A stretch of DNA of 64,000 nt from MKUN01 sp964481425 (GCA_964481425.1 CAYZTM010000004.1:1-64000); one strand, 5' to 3'; shown: positions 24,187-34,400, counted from the stretch's first letter. Translations and numbers: made by a program. The notes: generated from the letters alone by a model not told the origin.

Positions 24187-26997
24187 ATGATTCTAATGAA
24201 AAAAACGCTTACAATTCTCACGCTATTGATATTTTTTGTGAAAATAGCGCCGGCACAAACTATTATCAATAAATACGCAGCAGTTCTTGCATACGACCCA
24301 TGTCATAATACGATCACAGTAGATACCGCCACCGGATTTGGTGTGGGGGATACCATCCTGCTGATACAAATGCAGGGTGCAACCATTGATACGACCAATA
24401 CTGCAGCGTTCGGCTCTGTGCTTTCCTACAATAGCGCCGGAAATTATGAATTGAATACAATTGAATCAATGACCGGGAATGTGATCACGCTTCATTATAA
24501 AATGGCAAGAACCTATGACATTCCTGATGGTAAGGTCCAAATAGTACGAGTACCCTATTACCAGAATTATACGATTAATCAACCCCATACCTGCCTTGCA
24601 TGGAACGGTACAAAGGGAGGTGTTTTCATAATAGATGTTGCGAATACCCTAACCCTAAATGACAGTATCGGAGTTAGTGAAAAAGGATTTAGAGGCGGAG
24701 GGATATTGAGTCTTGGAACAACTACATGCAACCAGACAGGATACTACTATGCCGGGCCTACGAACAACGGTGCAAATAAGGGAGAAGGTATAACCATAAT
24801 TGGCACAGATAAGATGTATGGCAAAGGATCGCTGGCCAATGGTGGCGGAGGCGGTAACGCACACAACTCCGGCGGGGGCGGGGGCGGTAATGGTAATGCT
24901 GGTGGACAGGGCGGAGACCAGTTTCCTCAATGCAATCCACCGGCGAGTGGCACAAATGGTCTTGGTGGCATAATTCTCAATTATTCAAACGTCCTGAATA
25001 AGGTGTTTATGGGAGGAGGTGCTGGGGAAGGACAGACAAATGAACACACTGACAGACCTGCTCCATCAGGCGGCGGAATTGTTATAATCATGGCCAACAC
25101 ACTCGTAGGGAACTCTAAGGCAATAAATACCAATGGTGGCAATGCTTATGAATGTGGAGGACCAGTTGCCGGCTGTGCGAACGATGGGGTATGTGGAGGG
25201 GGAGCAGGTGGTAGTGTATTACTGAAGGTGAACACCTATACAGGAAATGTGCAGGTAAATGCCAAAGGAGGAAAAGGTGCTGACTTTTGGTACATACCAC
25301 CCAATACAGCTTTACCCTATGGCACCGGTGGGGGTGGCAGTGGTGGTATTGTATGGTATTCACTGCCAACTGCCCCGGGGGCTGTTACGCCGGTACTCAC
25401 CGGGGGAGTGAACGGCGTTTGTCCTCAATTCGGGAATACTGCAGTTGGCGCCACTCCCGGCGGTACGGGCCAAACATTGACCAGCCTCGCTTTCAATTTC
25501 CCAACAGACACATTTTTAGTGAGCTTTAACTTCAATGTCACGGAAACTGCGACAATATGTAATACGCTACAGTTCAATAACACCAGTACGGGAATTCCTC
25601 CCATCACATCCTGGTACTGGGATTTTGGCAATAGCACCTCTACCTTGCAGAACCCTTCTCATGCATTTCCTTCTTCCGGGAATTATACAGTTACACTTAT
25701 AGCAACAGACAGCCTGGGATGCACAGATACGTTCCTGCACACTGTCAATGTTGTCTCAAGCATGAGTTATGGTATACTTGATTCATTAGAAGGCTGCACA
25801 ACAGTACAATTGACTGCTAACTACCTTAGTGGCATCAACGCTTCTCAATTTACCTGGCTGTTCGGCGATGCGAGCCCGGCAGGAATGGGCAATATAGTAA
25901 CGCATACCTATCCCCAAACAGGCACTTACAATGTAACGTTGATCACTTCTGACAATATGGGCTGCACCGATACCGTAACACAGGCGATAACGGTTACTGC
26001 TAATATGAATTATTCAGTAAGCGATAGTACAATAAACTGCAAAACTGCAACGCTATCTGCTACTCACGTAAGCGGGGATACCGCAACTCAGTTCCTATGG
26101 CTTTTCAGTGATAATGCTACGGCAACGGGCAACCCTGTCACACACAGCTTTTCTCAAAACGGCAATTACTCCGCTCTGCTGGTCCTCTCAAATGGCCTGG
26201 GATGTAACGATACTGTAGTACATGTGTTCAATCTTCCTGTAGACATTAATTATGACATTACGGATTCTGCTATTGACTGCAGAACAGCCATGCTTACTGC
26301 TCACTATGTAAGCGGTGATACAACAACGGAATACACCTGGCTGTTCCCTCCTGACGTTGTCACAGGTAACCCGATTGTACACAGCTTTCCCAATACCGGC
26401 GCTAATACGGCATCCCTGGTGGTGGTAAACAATATTGGCTGCCGCGATACTTTAGCTTATAATTTTACCATAAACTATATGCTATACGCTGATTTTAGTT
26501 ACCAGCCCCTAATAGCAGAAAGGAACATGCCTACTCATTTCCACAACATGTCGTCGCCGGAGGCAATAAAATTCTATTGGGATTTTGGAGATAGCACCTA
26601 TAGCAGCGAAGAAAACCCGGTGAAGCAATATGATCTGTCCGGAGATTATACGATATGCCTGACTGCTTCTGATACCAACGATTGCTCTGCAACTGTTTGT
26701 AAAGACATAGTTGCTGATATTGTAGAACTTATCGATGTGCCGGATGCCTTTAGCCCGAATGGTGACGGCAAGAATGACATCCTTTTCGCGCGCGGGTTCG
26801 GTGTAAAAACGATGAGCCTCAGTATCTACAACCGCTGGGGCCAGAAAATATTTACCAGTACTGATTTGAAAACCGGTTGGGACGGCACTTGGAAAGGCAT
26901 TGCCCAGCCCGCCGAGGTATATGGCTATATTTTGGATGCTGTCTTTGAAAGCGGAAAGACCTATCACAAGCAGGGGAATGTTACCATCCTACGGTAA
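24187..26997 (+). CDS. Large secreted PKD-repeat protein with gliding-motility-type C-terminal domain (T9SS substrate)
   Basis: A 936-residue surface or secreted protein. A signal peptide (about 1-24) is followed by a domain with glycine-rich stretches (about 205-260 and 330-400). About five PKD-like repeats come next, marked by WYWDFGNSTST, FTWLFGDASPA, FLWLFSDNATA, YTWLFPPDVVT and FYWDFGDSTYS, the middle three sharing linkers with paired cysteines (CTTVQL, CKTATL, CRTAML). The last 85 residues (VPDAFSPNGDGKNDI to NVTILR) are the CHU_C/gliding-motility C-terminal domain that targets proteins to the type IX secretion system. It is probably an adhesin or matrix protein. A second ATG at 24196 (MKKTLTIL) is the likely true signal-peptide start. 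It ends 2 bases before the convergent Nudix stop. Confidence 0.88.
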   Translation: MILMKKTLTILTLLIFFVKIAPAQTIINKYAAVLAYDPCHNTITVDTATGFGVGDTILLIQMQGATIDTTNTAAFGSVLSYNSAGNYELNTIESMTGNVITLHYKMARTYDIPDGKVQIVRVPYYQNYTINQPHTCLAWNGTKGGVFIIDVANTLTLNDSIGVSEKGFRGGGILSLGTTTCNQTGYYYAGPTNNGANKGEGITIIGTDKMYGKGSLANGGGGGNAHNSGGGGGGNGNAGGQGGDQFPQCNPPASGTNGLGGIILNYSNVLNKVFMGGGAGEGQTNEHTDRPAPSGGGIVIIMANTLVGNSKAINTNGGNAYECGGPVAGCANDGVCGGGAGGSVLLKVNTYTGNVQVNAKGGKGADFWYIPPNTALPYGTGGGGSGGIVWYSLPTAPGAVTPVLTGGVNGVCPQFGNTAVGATPGGTGQTLTSLAFNFPTDTFLVSFNFNVTETATICNTLQFNNTSTGIPPITSWYWDFGNSTSTLQNPSHAFPSSGNYTVTLIATDSLGCTDTFLHTVNVVSSMSYGILDSLEGCTTVQLTANYLSGINASQFTWLFGDASPAGMGNIVTHTYPQTGTYNVTLITSDNMGCTDTVTQAITVTANMNYSVSDSTINCKTATLSATHVSGDTATQFLWLFSDNATATGNPVTHSFSQNGNYSALLVLSNGLGCNDTVVHVFNLPVDINYDITDSAIDCRTAMLTAHYVSGDTTTEYTWLFPPDVVTGNPIVHSFPNTGANTASLVVVNNIGCRDTLAYNFTINYMLYADFSYQPLIAERNMPTHFHNMSSPEAIKFYWDFGDSTYSSEENPVKQYDLSGDYTICLTASDTNDCSATVCKDIVADIVELIDVPDAFSPNGDGKNDILFARGFGVKTMSLSIYNRWGQKIFTSTDLKTGWDGTWKGIAQPAEVYGYILDAVFESGKTYHKQGNVTILR

Positions 26998-26999
26998 CA

Positions 27000-27641
27000 T
27001 CATTCATACTCGCCGAACAACACCTGGAATTCCGAGAACATCATTGCTGTAGCACCCCATATGATGGTGCCATCAGGCAGTGTGTAGGCCGGCACCGTTC
27101 GTATGAATGACTTATCGGCGGGAGATGTCACTTCAATTTGTGTTTTGCGGTCAGGATGTAGCAGTTCCCTTAACGGTATCTCTATTACACGGGCCACTTC
27201 TTTATCATTTAAGCGGTACGAGGGCCGTTTGTTCATATAGCCTATAAAGGGGTACACCAAAAAATTGCTTACAGGGATGTAAAGGGGCGTCAGCCCACCC
27301 AATATCTCTACATCTGCAGGACGTATGCCAACCTCTTCGTAAGCCTCGCGGAGTGCCGTTGCTGCAAGATCAGCATCACTGCGCTCCTGCCGGCCACCGG
27401 GAAAACTTACCTGGCCACTATGCGCTTTCCCGTCCTCTGTACGCTTGATCATTAAAGTATGCAACTGGTCCCTGTGGAAAAAAATAGAAGCCAGCACAGC
27501 ACTGGGGCGGGCATCGTAGGGTATCACCAATGGCATGGGCCTTACCCGGGCGGCCATTAATTCATGTGCTGCTGTGCCTGGCAACGGTTCGGCTAAGCGC
27601 TTACGGAGCCAGTCTATTACTTGCAGTTCGCTTTCCTGCAC
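27000..27641 (-). CDS. Nudix hydrolase, CoA-pyrophosphatase-like
   Basis: A 213-residue Nudix enzyme that cleaves a nucleoside diphosphate linked to another group. The box reads SFPGGRQERSDADLAATALREAYEEVGI, and the preceding LMIKRTEDGKAHSGQV matches the UPF0035 element that marks the NudL/coenzyme A diphosphatase branch. The first conserved glutamate of the canonical box is replaced, as is usual for that branch. The start is GTG at 27641, immediately after the Fer4_19 stop codon, with AGGAG just upstream, one of the few good Shine-Dalgarno sites in the window. The two genes are therefore probably coupled. The substrate is inferred, not shown. Confidence 0.88.
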   Translation of the reverse strand: MQESELQVIDWLRKRLAEPLPGTAAHELMAARVRPMPLVIPYDARPSAVLASIFFHRDQLHTLMIKRTEDGKAHSGQVSFPGGRQERSDADLAATALREAYEEVGIRPADVEILGGLTPLYIPVSNFLVYPFIGYMNKRPSYRLNDKEVARVIEIPLRELLHPDRKTQIEVTSPADKSFIRTVPAYTLPDGTIIWGATAMMFSEFQVLFGEYE

Positions 27642-27869
27642 TTACTCTCCTTTATCGTTCATAAAAAAACTCAGTGCACCCGAGGGGCATTGCTTCACCT
27701 GCTGCACGATCCGCTCTGTACCGGCGCCCTCTATGTTTATCCAGGGCTTTTTGTTGGGGTCGAATACTTCGGTAAGGCCCCTCCAGCATATCCTGGAGTG
27801 TTGGCATATACCGGGTTTCCAGACTACGGTCACCTCTCCGTTGGTATAGTGTTTGGTTATTTCTTCCAT
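27642..27869 (-). CDS. Small (4Fe-4S) mono-cluster protein, Fer4_19 type
   Basis: A 75-residue protein of the divergent single-cluster ferredoxin family (Fer4_19, formerly DUF1271). It carries CQHSRICWRGLTEVFD, then KKPWINIEG and a closing CPSGALSFF; the cysteines in CQHSRIC and in VKQCPSG would hold the cluster. Members often sit next to redox or stress genes, with the electron partner unknown. The gene is 4 bases after the DUF1003 gene and directly abuts the Nudix gene. Confidence 0.88.
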   Translation of the reverse strand: MEEITKHYTNGEVTVVWKPGICQHSRICWRGLTEVFDPNKKPWINIEGAGTERIVQQVKQCPSGALSFFMNDKGE

Positions 27870-27873
27870 GATA

Positions 27874-28593
27874 CTATTGGTTTACTACGGGTTTGTTGAT
27901 CATATGCTCTATCCTCTGCTGCACCATTTGCAGTATGTCTATCTGTACCTGGAGCAACTCGGCCGTAGAGTGGTGCTGGTTCATGATCACATGGTCCAGT
28001 TTTTCATGCAGCAGCCTTATCTCGGTCTCTGCTTTCAGGTTCACTTTAAAATCATATTCTGCACGCTCCCTGTCTTTATCCTCCTGCCTGTTCTGGCTCA
28101 TCATGATAATGGGCGCCTGCAATGCTGCAAGGCAAGATAAAATCAAATTGAGGAGTATGAAAGGGTAAGGGTCAAAACCTTTATTACTCAGCCAATAAAA
28201 ATTGATTATCATCCATACTACCAGGAAGGAAAGAAAAATAATGATGAAGGGCCAGCTACCGCCGAAGTCGGCTATCTTATCTGCCAGTTTCTGACCATAG
28301 GTAAGCGGAACGGGTTCAAGGTCCGGATTGATCGGGATCAATGTCTTGTCCCGCTCAAACTGGTGCCTTACCCGTTCCTCCAGCTCTTCATTTGACTTTA
28401 TATCCTGCGTGGTAAGACTGGCTATGTAGGCCCTTAGCAGTTCGTTGAGCGCTACATATGAAACGAAGTAGTCATCCTCCCAATCCTGGCGTACTGTCCT
28501 CAAAAAGGTCTGTACCGACGGGCGTAATTGTTTCCATTTCAGCCCTTCTGTTTCAGGATAATTCAATCCTGTCATCGTACACTTCTGTTCCAT
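27874..28593 (-). CDS. DUF1003 membrane protein
   Basis: A 239-residue membrane protein of the DUF1003 family. Two transmembrane helices lie at about 112-132 (WPFIIIFLSFLVVWMIINF) and 145-165 (PYPFILLNLILSCLAALQAPIIMMSQNRQ), with the conserved FGGSWPFI and QAPIIMMSQNRQ marks. The last 70 residues are a charged helix, probably coiled coil (EIRLLHEKLDHVIMNQ). Function in the family is not settled. It heads the DUF1003, Fer4_19, Nudix run. Confidence 0.85.
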   Translation of the reverse strand: MEQKCTMTGLNYPETEGLKWKQLRPSVQTFLRTVRQDWEDDYFVSYVALNELLRAYIASLTTQDIKSNEELEERVRHQFERDKTLIPINPDLEPVPLTYGQKLADKIADFGGSWPFIIIFLSFLVVWMIINFYWLSNKGFDPYPFILLNLILSCLAALQAPIIMMSQNRQEDKDRERAEYDFKVNLKAETEIRLLHEKLDHVIMNQHHSTAELLQVQIDILQMVQQRIEHMINKPVVNQ

Positions 28594-28620
28594 ATACCTA
28601 AATGTAATAAACTTTATCGC

Positions 28621-29340
28621 TTACATATACATGGGTACCTCAAGCAGCAGGATATCGCTATCGGTATCTGCTTTTATGGTAACCGATGACTGGCCGGCTA
28701 TGCCGTAGCCATCGCGCCTGCTCATCTTCTGTTCCCCTACTGTTGCGCTGCCTTCTATCATCATTATATACAACCCATGCCTGTCGTCCGATATTTTGTA
28801 TTCAATTTCTTTCCCGGCATCGAGCGTAGACCTTGCTATACGGGCATCCTGGTGGATCTTAAGCCCTTCTTCCTCATTATCTATCGAAGAAACCAGTTGC
28901 TGTATCCTGTTCTTTCTGCCAGCGGTATCAAACATCTTTTGATCGTAACGGGGTGCTACATTACGCTTGTCCGGGAATATCCATAGCTGGAACAGCTCTA
29001 CTGCCTCATCCTTATTGTGGTTGTACTCGCTATGAAAGATACCGGTACCGGCACTCATCACCTGCACCTCACCGGGCCTTATGGCCTGTGTGTGGCCCAT
29101 ACTGTCCTGGTGCTCCAATGCACCTTTCAATACCAGGGTGATGATCTCCATATTATCGTGCGGGTGCTTGCCGAAACCGGTACCGCCAGCCACCGTGTCA
29201 TCATTCAATACCCTTAAAGCACCAAAGTGTATGCGTTCGGGGTCGTGATAGCCGGCAAAGCTGAAAGTATGATAGGTATTGAGCCAGCCATGGTCTGCAT
29301 GACCCCTGGTAGTTGCTGCATGAAAAACTTTTTTATTCAT
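28621..29340 (-). CDS. Pirin-family (YhaK-like) bicupin protein
   Basis: A 239-residue pirin-like protein with two cupin domains. The N-terminal metal site is visible in HADHGWLNTYHTFSFA, GFGKHPHDNMEIITLVLKG and HSEYNHNKDE, matching the H-H-H-E ligands of YhaK and pirin. Members bind iron, and some oxidise quercetin or respond to oxidants; the role here is not known. The ATG at 29340 is preceded by AGGAG at 5-9 bases, and a 26-bp perfect palindrome lies 17 bases upstream. This suggests regulated expression. Confidence 0.9.
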   Translation of the reverse strand: MNKKVFHAATTRGHADHGWLNTYHTFSFAGYHDPERIHFGALRVLNDDTVAGGTGFGKHPHDNMEIITLVLKGALEHQDSMGHTQAIRPGEVQVMSAGTGIFHSEYNHNKDEAVELFQLWIFPDKRNVAPRYDQKMFDTAGRKNRIQQLVSSIDNEEEGLKIHQDARIARSTLDAGKEIEYKISDDRHGLYIMMIEGSATVGEQKMSRRDGYGIAGQSSVTIKADTDSDILLLEVPMYM

Positions 29341-29357
29341 AAATCTCCTTTTTTAGA

Positions 29358-29383
29358 CAATTACATGTATATACATGTAATTG
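29358..29383. promoter_or_regulatory. 26-bp perfect palindrome, likely operator of the pirin gene
   Basis: The sequence CAATTACATGTAT is followed by its exact reverse complement, giving a 26-bp perfect inverted repeat with no spacer. It ends 17 bases before the pirin start codon. On the minus strand a TTTG (29413-29416) with an 18-base spacer to TACTCTTC (29387-29394, two off consensus) would put the transcription start inside the palindrome. A dimeric repressor site is the simplest reading; a MarR/TetR/HxlR-like protein is a guess. A hairpin role is less likely because the repeat is AT-rich. Confidence 0.55.
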
Positions 29384-29512
29384 CAAGAAGAGTACCAAGA
29401 TGCTAATACTGACAAAGTTGCAGCTATTTTTCGAAAAGAAATATTAATGTTGCAATATTAGTCCTGTGTCAAAGCAATAAATTGCTAAATTGGCTCAAAA
29501 AGCGTTAAGATC

Positions 29513-30268
29513 ATGAAACAACTCTGCAGCATTGGCATTGTCATTTTGAGCACCCTATCCTTTACGGCCGCACAGGCCCAAAAAGCCGATACCGTGGTGA
29601 CCAAACTGGCCGATGGGCATGAATATGTGAAGATATGGAACGGCGAAAGGATATTTGAGGACGGCTATATGCTCAATGGCCAGTACGACGGATCGTGGAC
29701 AACATACTGGCAAGACGGGTATCCGCATTTTGTGACCATTTATAAGAATGGTAAAAAGAACGGCCTGCATATGGAAGTGGATGTGACGGGCTATACCAGC
29801 CTGATGGAAAGCTATACTGATGGTATCCTGAACGGCCCTCGCAGGGCTTTCAATAAGGGGGCACAGCGCTCTGAGGAGGCATGGTATGTGAATGGTAAGA
29901 AAGACGGTCCTTTCAAACGCTGGTACTTTGCCGGTACTATACAGGAAGAAAGCTATTACAAGAATGGCGAACGCGACGGAAGGGCCATTTGGTATTTTGA
30001 TAACAAAAGCAAAGCTGCCGAGTACAACTATAAGGACGGAAAAATAGACGGCGAGGTAACCGCATACTATGAGAATGGGAAAGTGAGTGAGACAAGCACT
30101 TATAAAGATGATGTGCAAACAGGCCCGGCCAAAGAATTTTATGAGAATGGCAACCTGAAAGCGGAGGGCGAATATAAGGATGGTAAAAAAGACGGGAAAT
30201 GGAAGCAATATGATGAGGAAGGCAAGTACACTAAAACCATAAAGTATAAAAACGGGGAAGAAAAATAA
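29513..30268 (+). CDS. Secreted MORN/YwqK-repeat protein
   Basis: A 251-residue exported protein. The signal peptide is MKQLCSIGIVILSTLSFTAAQAQ. From about residue 40 it is built of eight or nine repeats of roughly 23 residues with the pattern YxNGKKDGxxxxY (for example WYVNGKKDGPFKRWY, YYENGKVSETSTY, YKDGKKDGKWKQY), the MORN_2/YwqK type. Such repeats form a beta meander; their role in Bacteroidota envelope proteins is unclear. Some databases call this family a toxin-antitoxin antitoxin, which has no support here. The response regulator follows after 5 bases, so one transcript is likely. Confidence 0.8.
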   Translation: MKQLCSIGIVILSTLSFTAAQAQKADTVVTKLADGHEYVKIWNGERIFEDGYMLNGQYDGSWTTYWQDGYPHFVTIYKNGKKNGLHMEVDVTGYTSLMESYTDGILNGPRRAFNKGAQRSEEAWYVNGKKDGPFKRWYFAGTIQEESYYKNGERDGRAIWYFDNKSKAAEYNYKDGKIDGEVTAYYENGKVSETSTYKDDVQTGPAKEFYENGNLKAEGEYKDGKKDGKWKQYDEEGKYTKTIKYKNGEEK

Positions 30269-30273
30269 GCGTT

Positions 30274-31437
30274 ATGTCACAGACCATACTGATAATAGAT
30301 GATGAAAAAGCCATACGCAAAACACTTGCTGAGATACTCAGCTTCGAGGGTTTTGGGATAGATGAGGCCGCAGATGGTGCAGAGGCGGTGAAAAAAATAA
30401 AAGAGAACAATTATGACTGCATCCTCTGCGATATCAAAATGCCGAAACTGGATGGCATGGAAGTACTGGCTGTAGCAAAAGAAGAAAAACCGGACATACC
30501 TTTTATAGTGATAAGCGGGCATGGTAATATAGAAACTGCCGTAGAGGCAGTAAAGAAAGGTGCCTACGATTATATCTCAAAGCCACCGGACCTGAACAGA
30601 ATGCTGATCACTATACGAAATGCGATGGATAAAAAATCGCTGGTGGCCGAGACAAAGCAACTACGCAAGAAGATATCGAAGAGTGCCGAGATGATTGGTG
30701 AATCGGAAGGGATGCAACGCATAAAGGAAACAATAGAGAAGGTGGCCCCTACCGATGCGCGCGTACTGATAACAGGAGAGAATGGCGTGGGTAAGGAACT
30801 GGTAGCAAGACGCATACACGAGCTGAGCACCCGCTCAGGCGCCCCGCTGATAGAAGTGAACTGCGCCGCAATACCTTCAGAACTGATAGAAAGTGAGCTG
30901 TTCGGCCATGAAAAGGGCTCCTTCACCTCAGCGATCAAACAACGCATCGGAAAATTCGAACAGGCGAGCGGTGGAACATTGTTCCTGGACGAGATAGGCG
31001 ACATGAGCCATGATGCACAGGCCAAAATGCTGCGGGCCCTGCAGGAAGGTAAAATAACCCGCGTGGGCGGCGAGAAAGAAATAAAGGTAGATGTGCGCGT
31101 GATAGCCGCTACCAATAAAGACCTGATGGAAGAAGTAGAGGCCAAGAAATTCCGCCTGGACCTGTACCATCGCCTGAGCGTAATATTGATACATGTGCCC
31201 TCGCTGAATGAGCGACGGGAGGATATACCCTTACTGATAGAGCATTTCCTGAAAGACATCAGCGACGAGTACAAACAGCCGGTGAAGCAGATAGACGATG
31301 CTGCCATCAAGGCCCTGCAGGACTATAACTGGACGGGCAATATCCGCGAGCTGCGCAACGTGGTGGAAAGGCTGATCATCCTGTCGGATAAGAAGATCAC
31401 GAAAAAGGATGTAGAGCAATATATATTGCTGAAATAA
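30274..31437 (+). CDS. Sigma-54-type response regulator lacking the DNA-binding domain
   Basis: 387 residues in two domains. The receiver (about 1-120) has phospho-acceptor D53, acidic D9/D10 and K103. The AAA+ sigma-54 activator domain (about 140-375) has Walker A GENGVGKE (168-175), Walker B FLDEIGD (D239, E240) and the R-R-E-D-I-P-L and W-G-N-I-R-E-L-like sensor blocks. The sigma-54-contacting loop, usually GAFTGA, reads GSFTSA (215-220). The protein stops soon after the AAA+ domain with KKDVEQYILLK, so no Fis-type helix-turn-helix is present. It may act without specific DNA binding or with a partner. No kinase gene is adjacent. The preceding gene is a secreted MORN protein. Confidence 0.85.
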   Translation: MSQTILIIDDEKAIRKTLAEILSFEGFGIDEAADGAEAVKKIKENNYDCILCDIKMPKLDGMEVLAVAKEEKPDIPFIVISGHGNIETAVEAVKKGAYDYISKPPDLNRMLITIRNAMDKKSLVAETKQLRKKISKSAEMIGESEGMQRIKETIEKVAPTDARVLITGENGVGKELVARRIHELSTRSGAPLIEVNCAAIPSELIESELFGHEKGSFTSAIKQRIGKFEQASGGTLFLDEIGDMSHDAQAKMLRALQEGKITRVGGEKEIKVDVRVIAATNKDLMEEVEAKKFRLDLYHRLSVILIHVPSLNERREDIPLLIEHFLKDISDEYKQPVKQIDDAAIKALQDYNWTGNIRELRNVVERLIILSDKKITKKDVEQYILLK

Positions 31438-31439
31438 GC

Positions 31440-34400
31440 CTACACGTCATCTATCTCAACGGTCTCATCCTCGGTGGGCCGTATGAGTTCATATTCCTTA
31501 GCGAAATTGCACCAATGGCAATCTTCTTTGCCACAACCTGTATTGAAATCGTGGTTCATGATGCGCAGGTAGGTATCCTTTAGTTGTTCGCGCACGGTAG
31601 TTTCATCCTGCGCATACACGGGCACATAAAGACGTTTGTATTCATTGCTCTTCCTACCCCTCTCTACATAGTCGAACATACCTGCCTTTACCCTGAAAGT
31701 GCGGTCCTGGTAATTTTCCAGTATCAGTTTATAGAATACCATCTGCCGCCAATAGTCTCCGCCATTGGGTTCCTTTTCGTTTGGCGGGGCTATCATAGCA
31801 TTGGCGGATCGGTCAGGGTCACCTGTCTTGTAGTCCACTACCGTGCATCCGTCAGCGTCCATTTCTATCTTGTCTATCTTGCCTGTTACCGGTACACCAT
31901 CGAGGATATAGCGTGTTACTTTGAACTCCACCTCCACCTGTGTGGAGAAGGTATTGATGTATTGGTCATAATACTCGGACAGCATTGTAGTGCCCTGCTC
32001 TTTACGCCTGTCGTACTGGATGGGGGTGAATGCCGCAGACTCGCGGTACAGGGATTGCTCAAAAAAGGTAATAAGCTCTTCTTTGGCCGGGAAAACACCA
32101 TGCTGGTCCTTCATGACGCGGAACATACGCTCCAGGGCGTTATGCACCGCGCTGCCAAATGCCAGGGCATCGCTCTTCAGGTAGGGTACCTGCAGGATAT
32201 TCTCATAATAGAAGGCCAGCGGGCAGCGCAAGAACTTGGACAATGCCGTATAGCTCATAGTGAAGTGCTGCAATACCCTTTCTATCCACTGGTGATTGGC
32301 CAGGTCTACCTGCACCGCAGGCACAGGCTCCATGGCCCACTGTATGTGTTGCAACACCTGCTCTGCGTCAAGGTTCTTAAGATGCCGTTCTTCAGCGTTA
32401 CTTATCTCATCTACAAATACCGAGGTCTCCAGGCTTTTCCCGTTATTATCGCTTTGTGCGTATGATATGTACAGGTGCTTCTTTGCCCGGGTAAGCGCTA
32501 CATAGAACAGGCGGCGAGCTACTTCGGTCTTGTAAGTACTTTCAGGATCGTCCTCAGTTTTGGTCAAGGTGTCCGGCAATTTGTATTCGTTACCGCCTGC
32601 CCTCTTCCCTTCCCAGTAGTTTTTGGTACAGCCTACCAGGAATACGTATTCAAATTCGTTACCCTTGGCACCATGGGCTGTATAAAAGCGTACACCATTT
32701 TCATTCTGTATCACTTTCTGCAAGGGGATGGAGATATTTTCCTCCTTCATCTTCTCCAGCATACGCAGCAGCTCCGCGGGCTTTACCCGAGCATCGCGTG
32801 CGTAGGTATCCTTCACGAATTCGAAGAAGGTGTGCAGGACCTGTGCATCCCATGCATAATTCTTACCCCGCAGCAGGTGCGAAACCATGCCGCTCTCATA
32901 TACTATCTTCTCTACCAGCAGGGGGAGTGGCAGTTCCAGTTGCATCCGCAGCCACTGCTCTATATTATTACCCAACCTGATCAAGGCAGGGGCCGAGCGT
33001 AGGTTGAGCGATTCCATGAGCAGGCCATTGCCCAATACCATGCGCCAATACGCCTGGTTCTTTTCTTTTGCCCTGATACCTTGTATATGCAATGAAAGCA
33101 AAGCGATATCTGTGGCCGTAATGCCATAATAAGGCGAATGCATGATCTCGAACAATATCGCCTCGGCACTAAATGGAGTTTTACGTTCCTCGTCGAGGTA
33201 ATAGAGAATATTGATGATCTGCTGCACGAGGGGAAGCTCCAATATGTTGACGGGCTTCTTTACGGAATAAGGAATGCCTTTCCGCTCCATCAGCTTTATG
33301 ATATTATCGGCCTGCTTATGCTGGGCATACAGCACTGCCACCTCATTCAGTTTAACACCTGCCTGCTGCAGCTTCTCGATCTGTAACACTACATCAGCCT
33401 CCTCCTGCAGGATGTTGGGGTACACATTCACCTCCGGTGTCACGGTTTCTTTGCCATCCATGAACCTTTCCGCCGAGGCAACAATGTTCTTATCGAGGTT
33501 CAGCTCCTTTAGCTGGTAGATAAGTCGCTGCCGGTTGTTTTGAATGGTAGCTGTAGCCTTATCCAGTATTGCCTGCGAGGAGCGATAGTTCTGCGGTAGT
33601 ATGATGATCTTTATCGTATCCTTATATCGCTCATAAAACTCGATAATGTTCCTTATGCGTGCACCCTGGAACTCATAAATGGACTGGTCATCATCGCCCA
33701 CCACAAATATGTTTGGGTCTTCCCAAAATTCAGTGAGCATCTGTAACAGCTTATTCTGCGAGCCATTCGTATCCTGGAACTCATCGACAAGGATGAACTG
33801 GTGCCGCTCCTGGTAACTGAGCAGCAGGGCGGGATGTTCGTCAAAGGCTTTGAGCACCCAACTGATCATATCGTTGAAGTCGTAACGGCCCCGCTCCTTC
33901 ATCCGTCTTTCGTATTCATCAAATAACTGTGCTGCGGCTTTGGTCAACTCCATTTTACGTACTTCCTCATCTATCTTATCCTGCTTCAGGTCGCCGGCCT
34001 TATAATTTTTGCCATTGCGCTTATACACATATTCATCGCGCTGCGGCAGTTCTGCTATATAGGCATCTGCAGCAGTGAGCATATCTGCAGGGCGCAAGTT
34101 CTCCCGCTTCATCAGGTCAAAGAGCCTGTTCAACCTGCCGGCATCGTAATATATATTCCCGCTTAGCTTACGCAGCTGATGACCCTGGGGGAGTTGCTCC
34201 AGCATTTCATACAACAGCTCGGTACGTTCCAGGTCGGTCACGGGCTGCAGGCTTCTGAGGCTGAAATACTCACTATTGCTTTGTATCACATTGTTACAAA
34301 AGGCATGAAAGGTGCATATGTTGACCCTGTGGGCTGCGGTGCCTATGATCTGTACCAGCCTGCGGCGCATGGCATTGGTAGCCTCATCGGTATATGTAAG

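Noticed and set aside
29513..30268. Toxin-antitoxin antitoxin (YwqK label)
   Set aside because: The MORN-like repeats and signal peptide argue for an envelope protein, and no toxin gene is adjacent.
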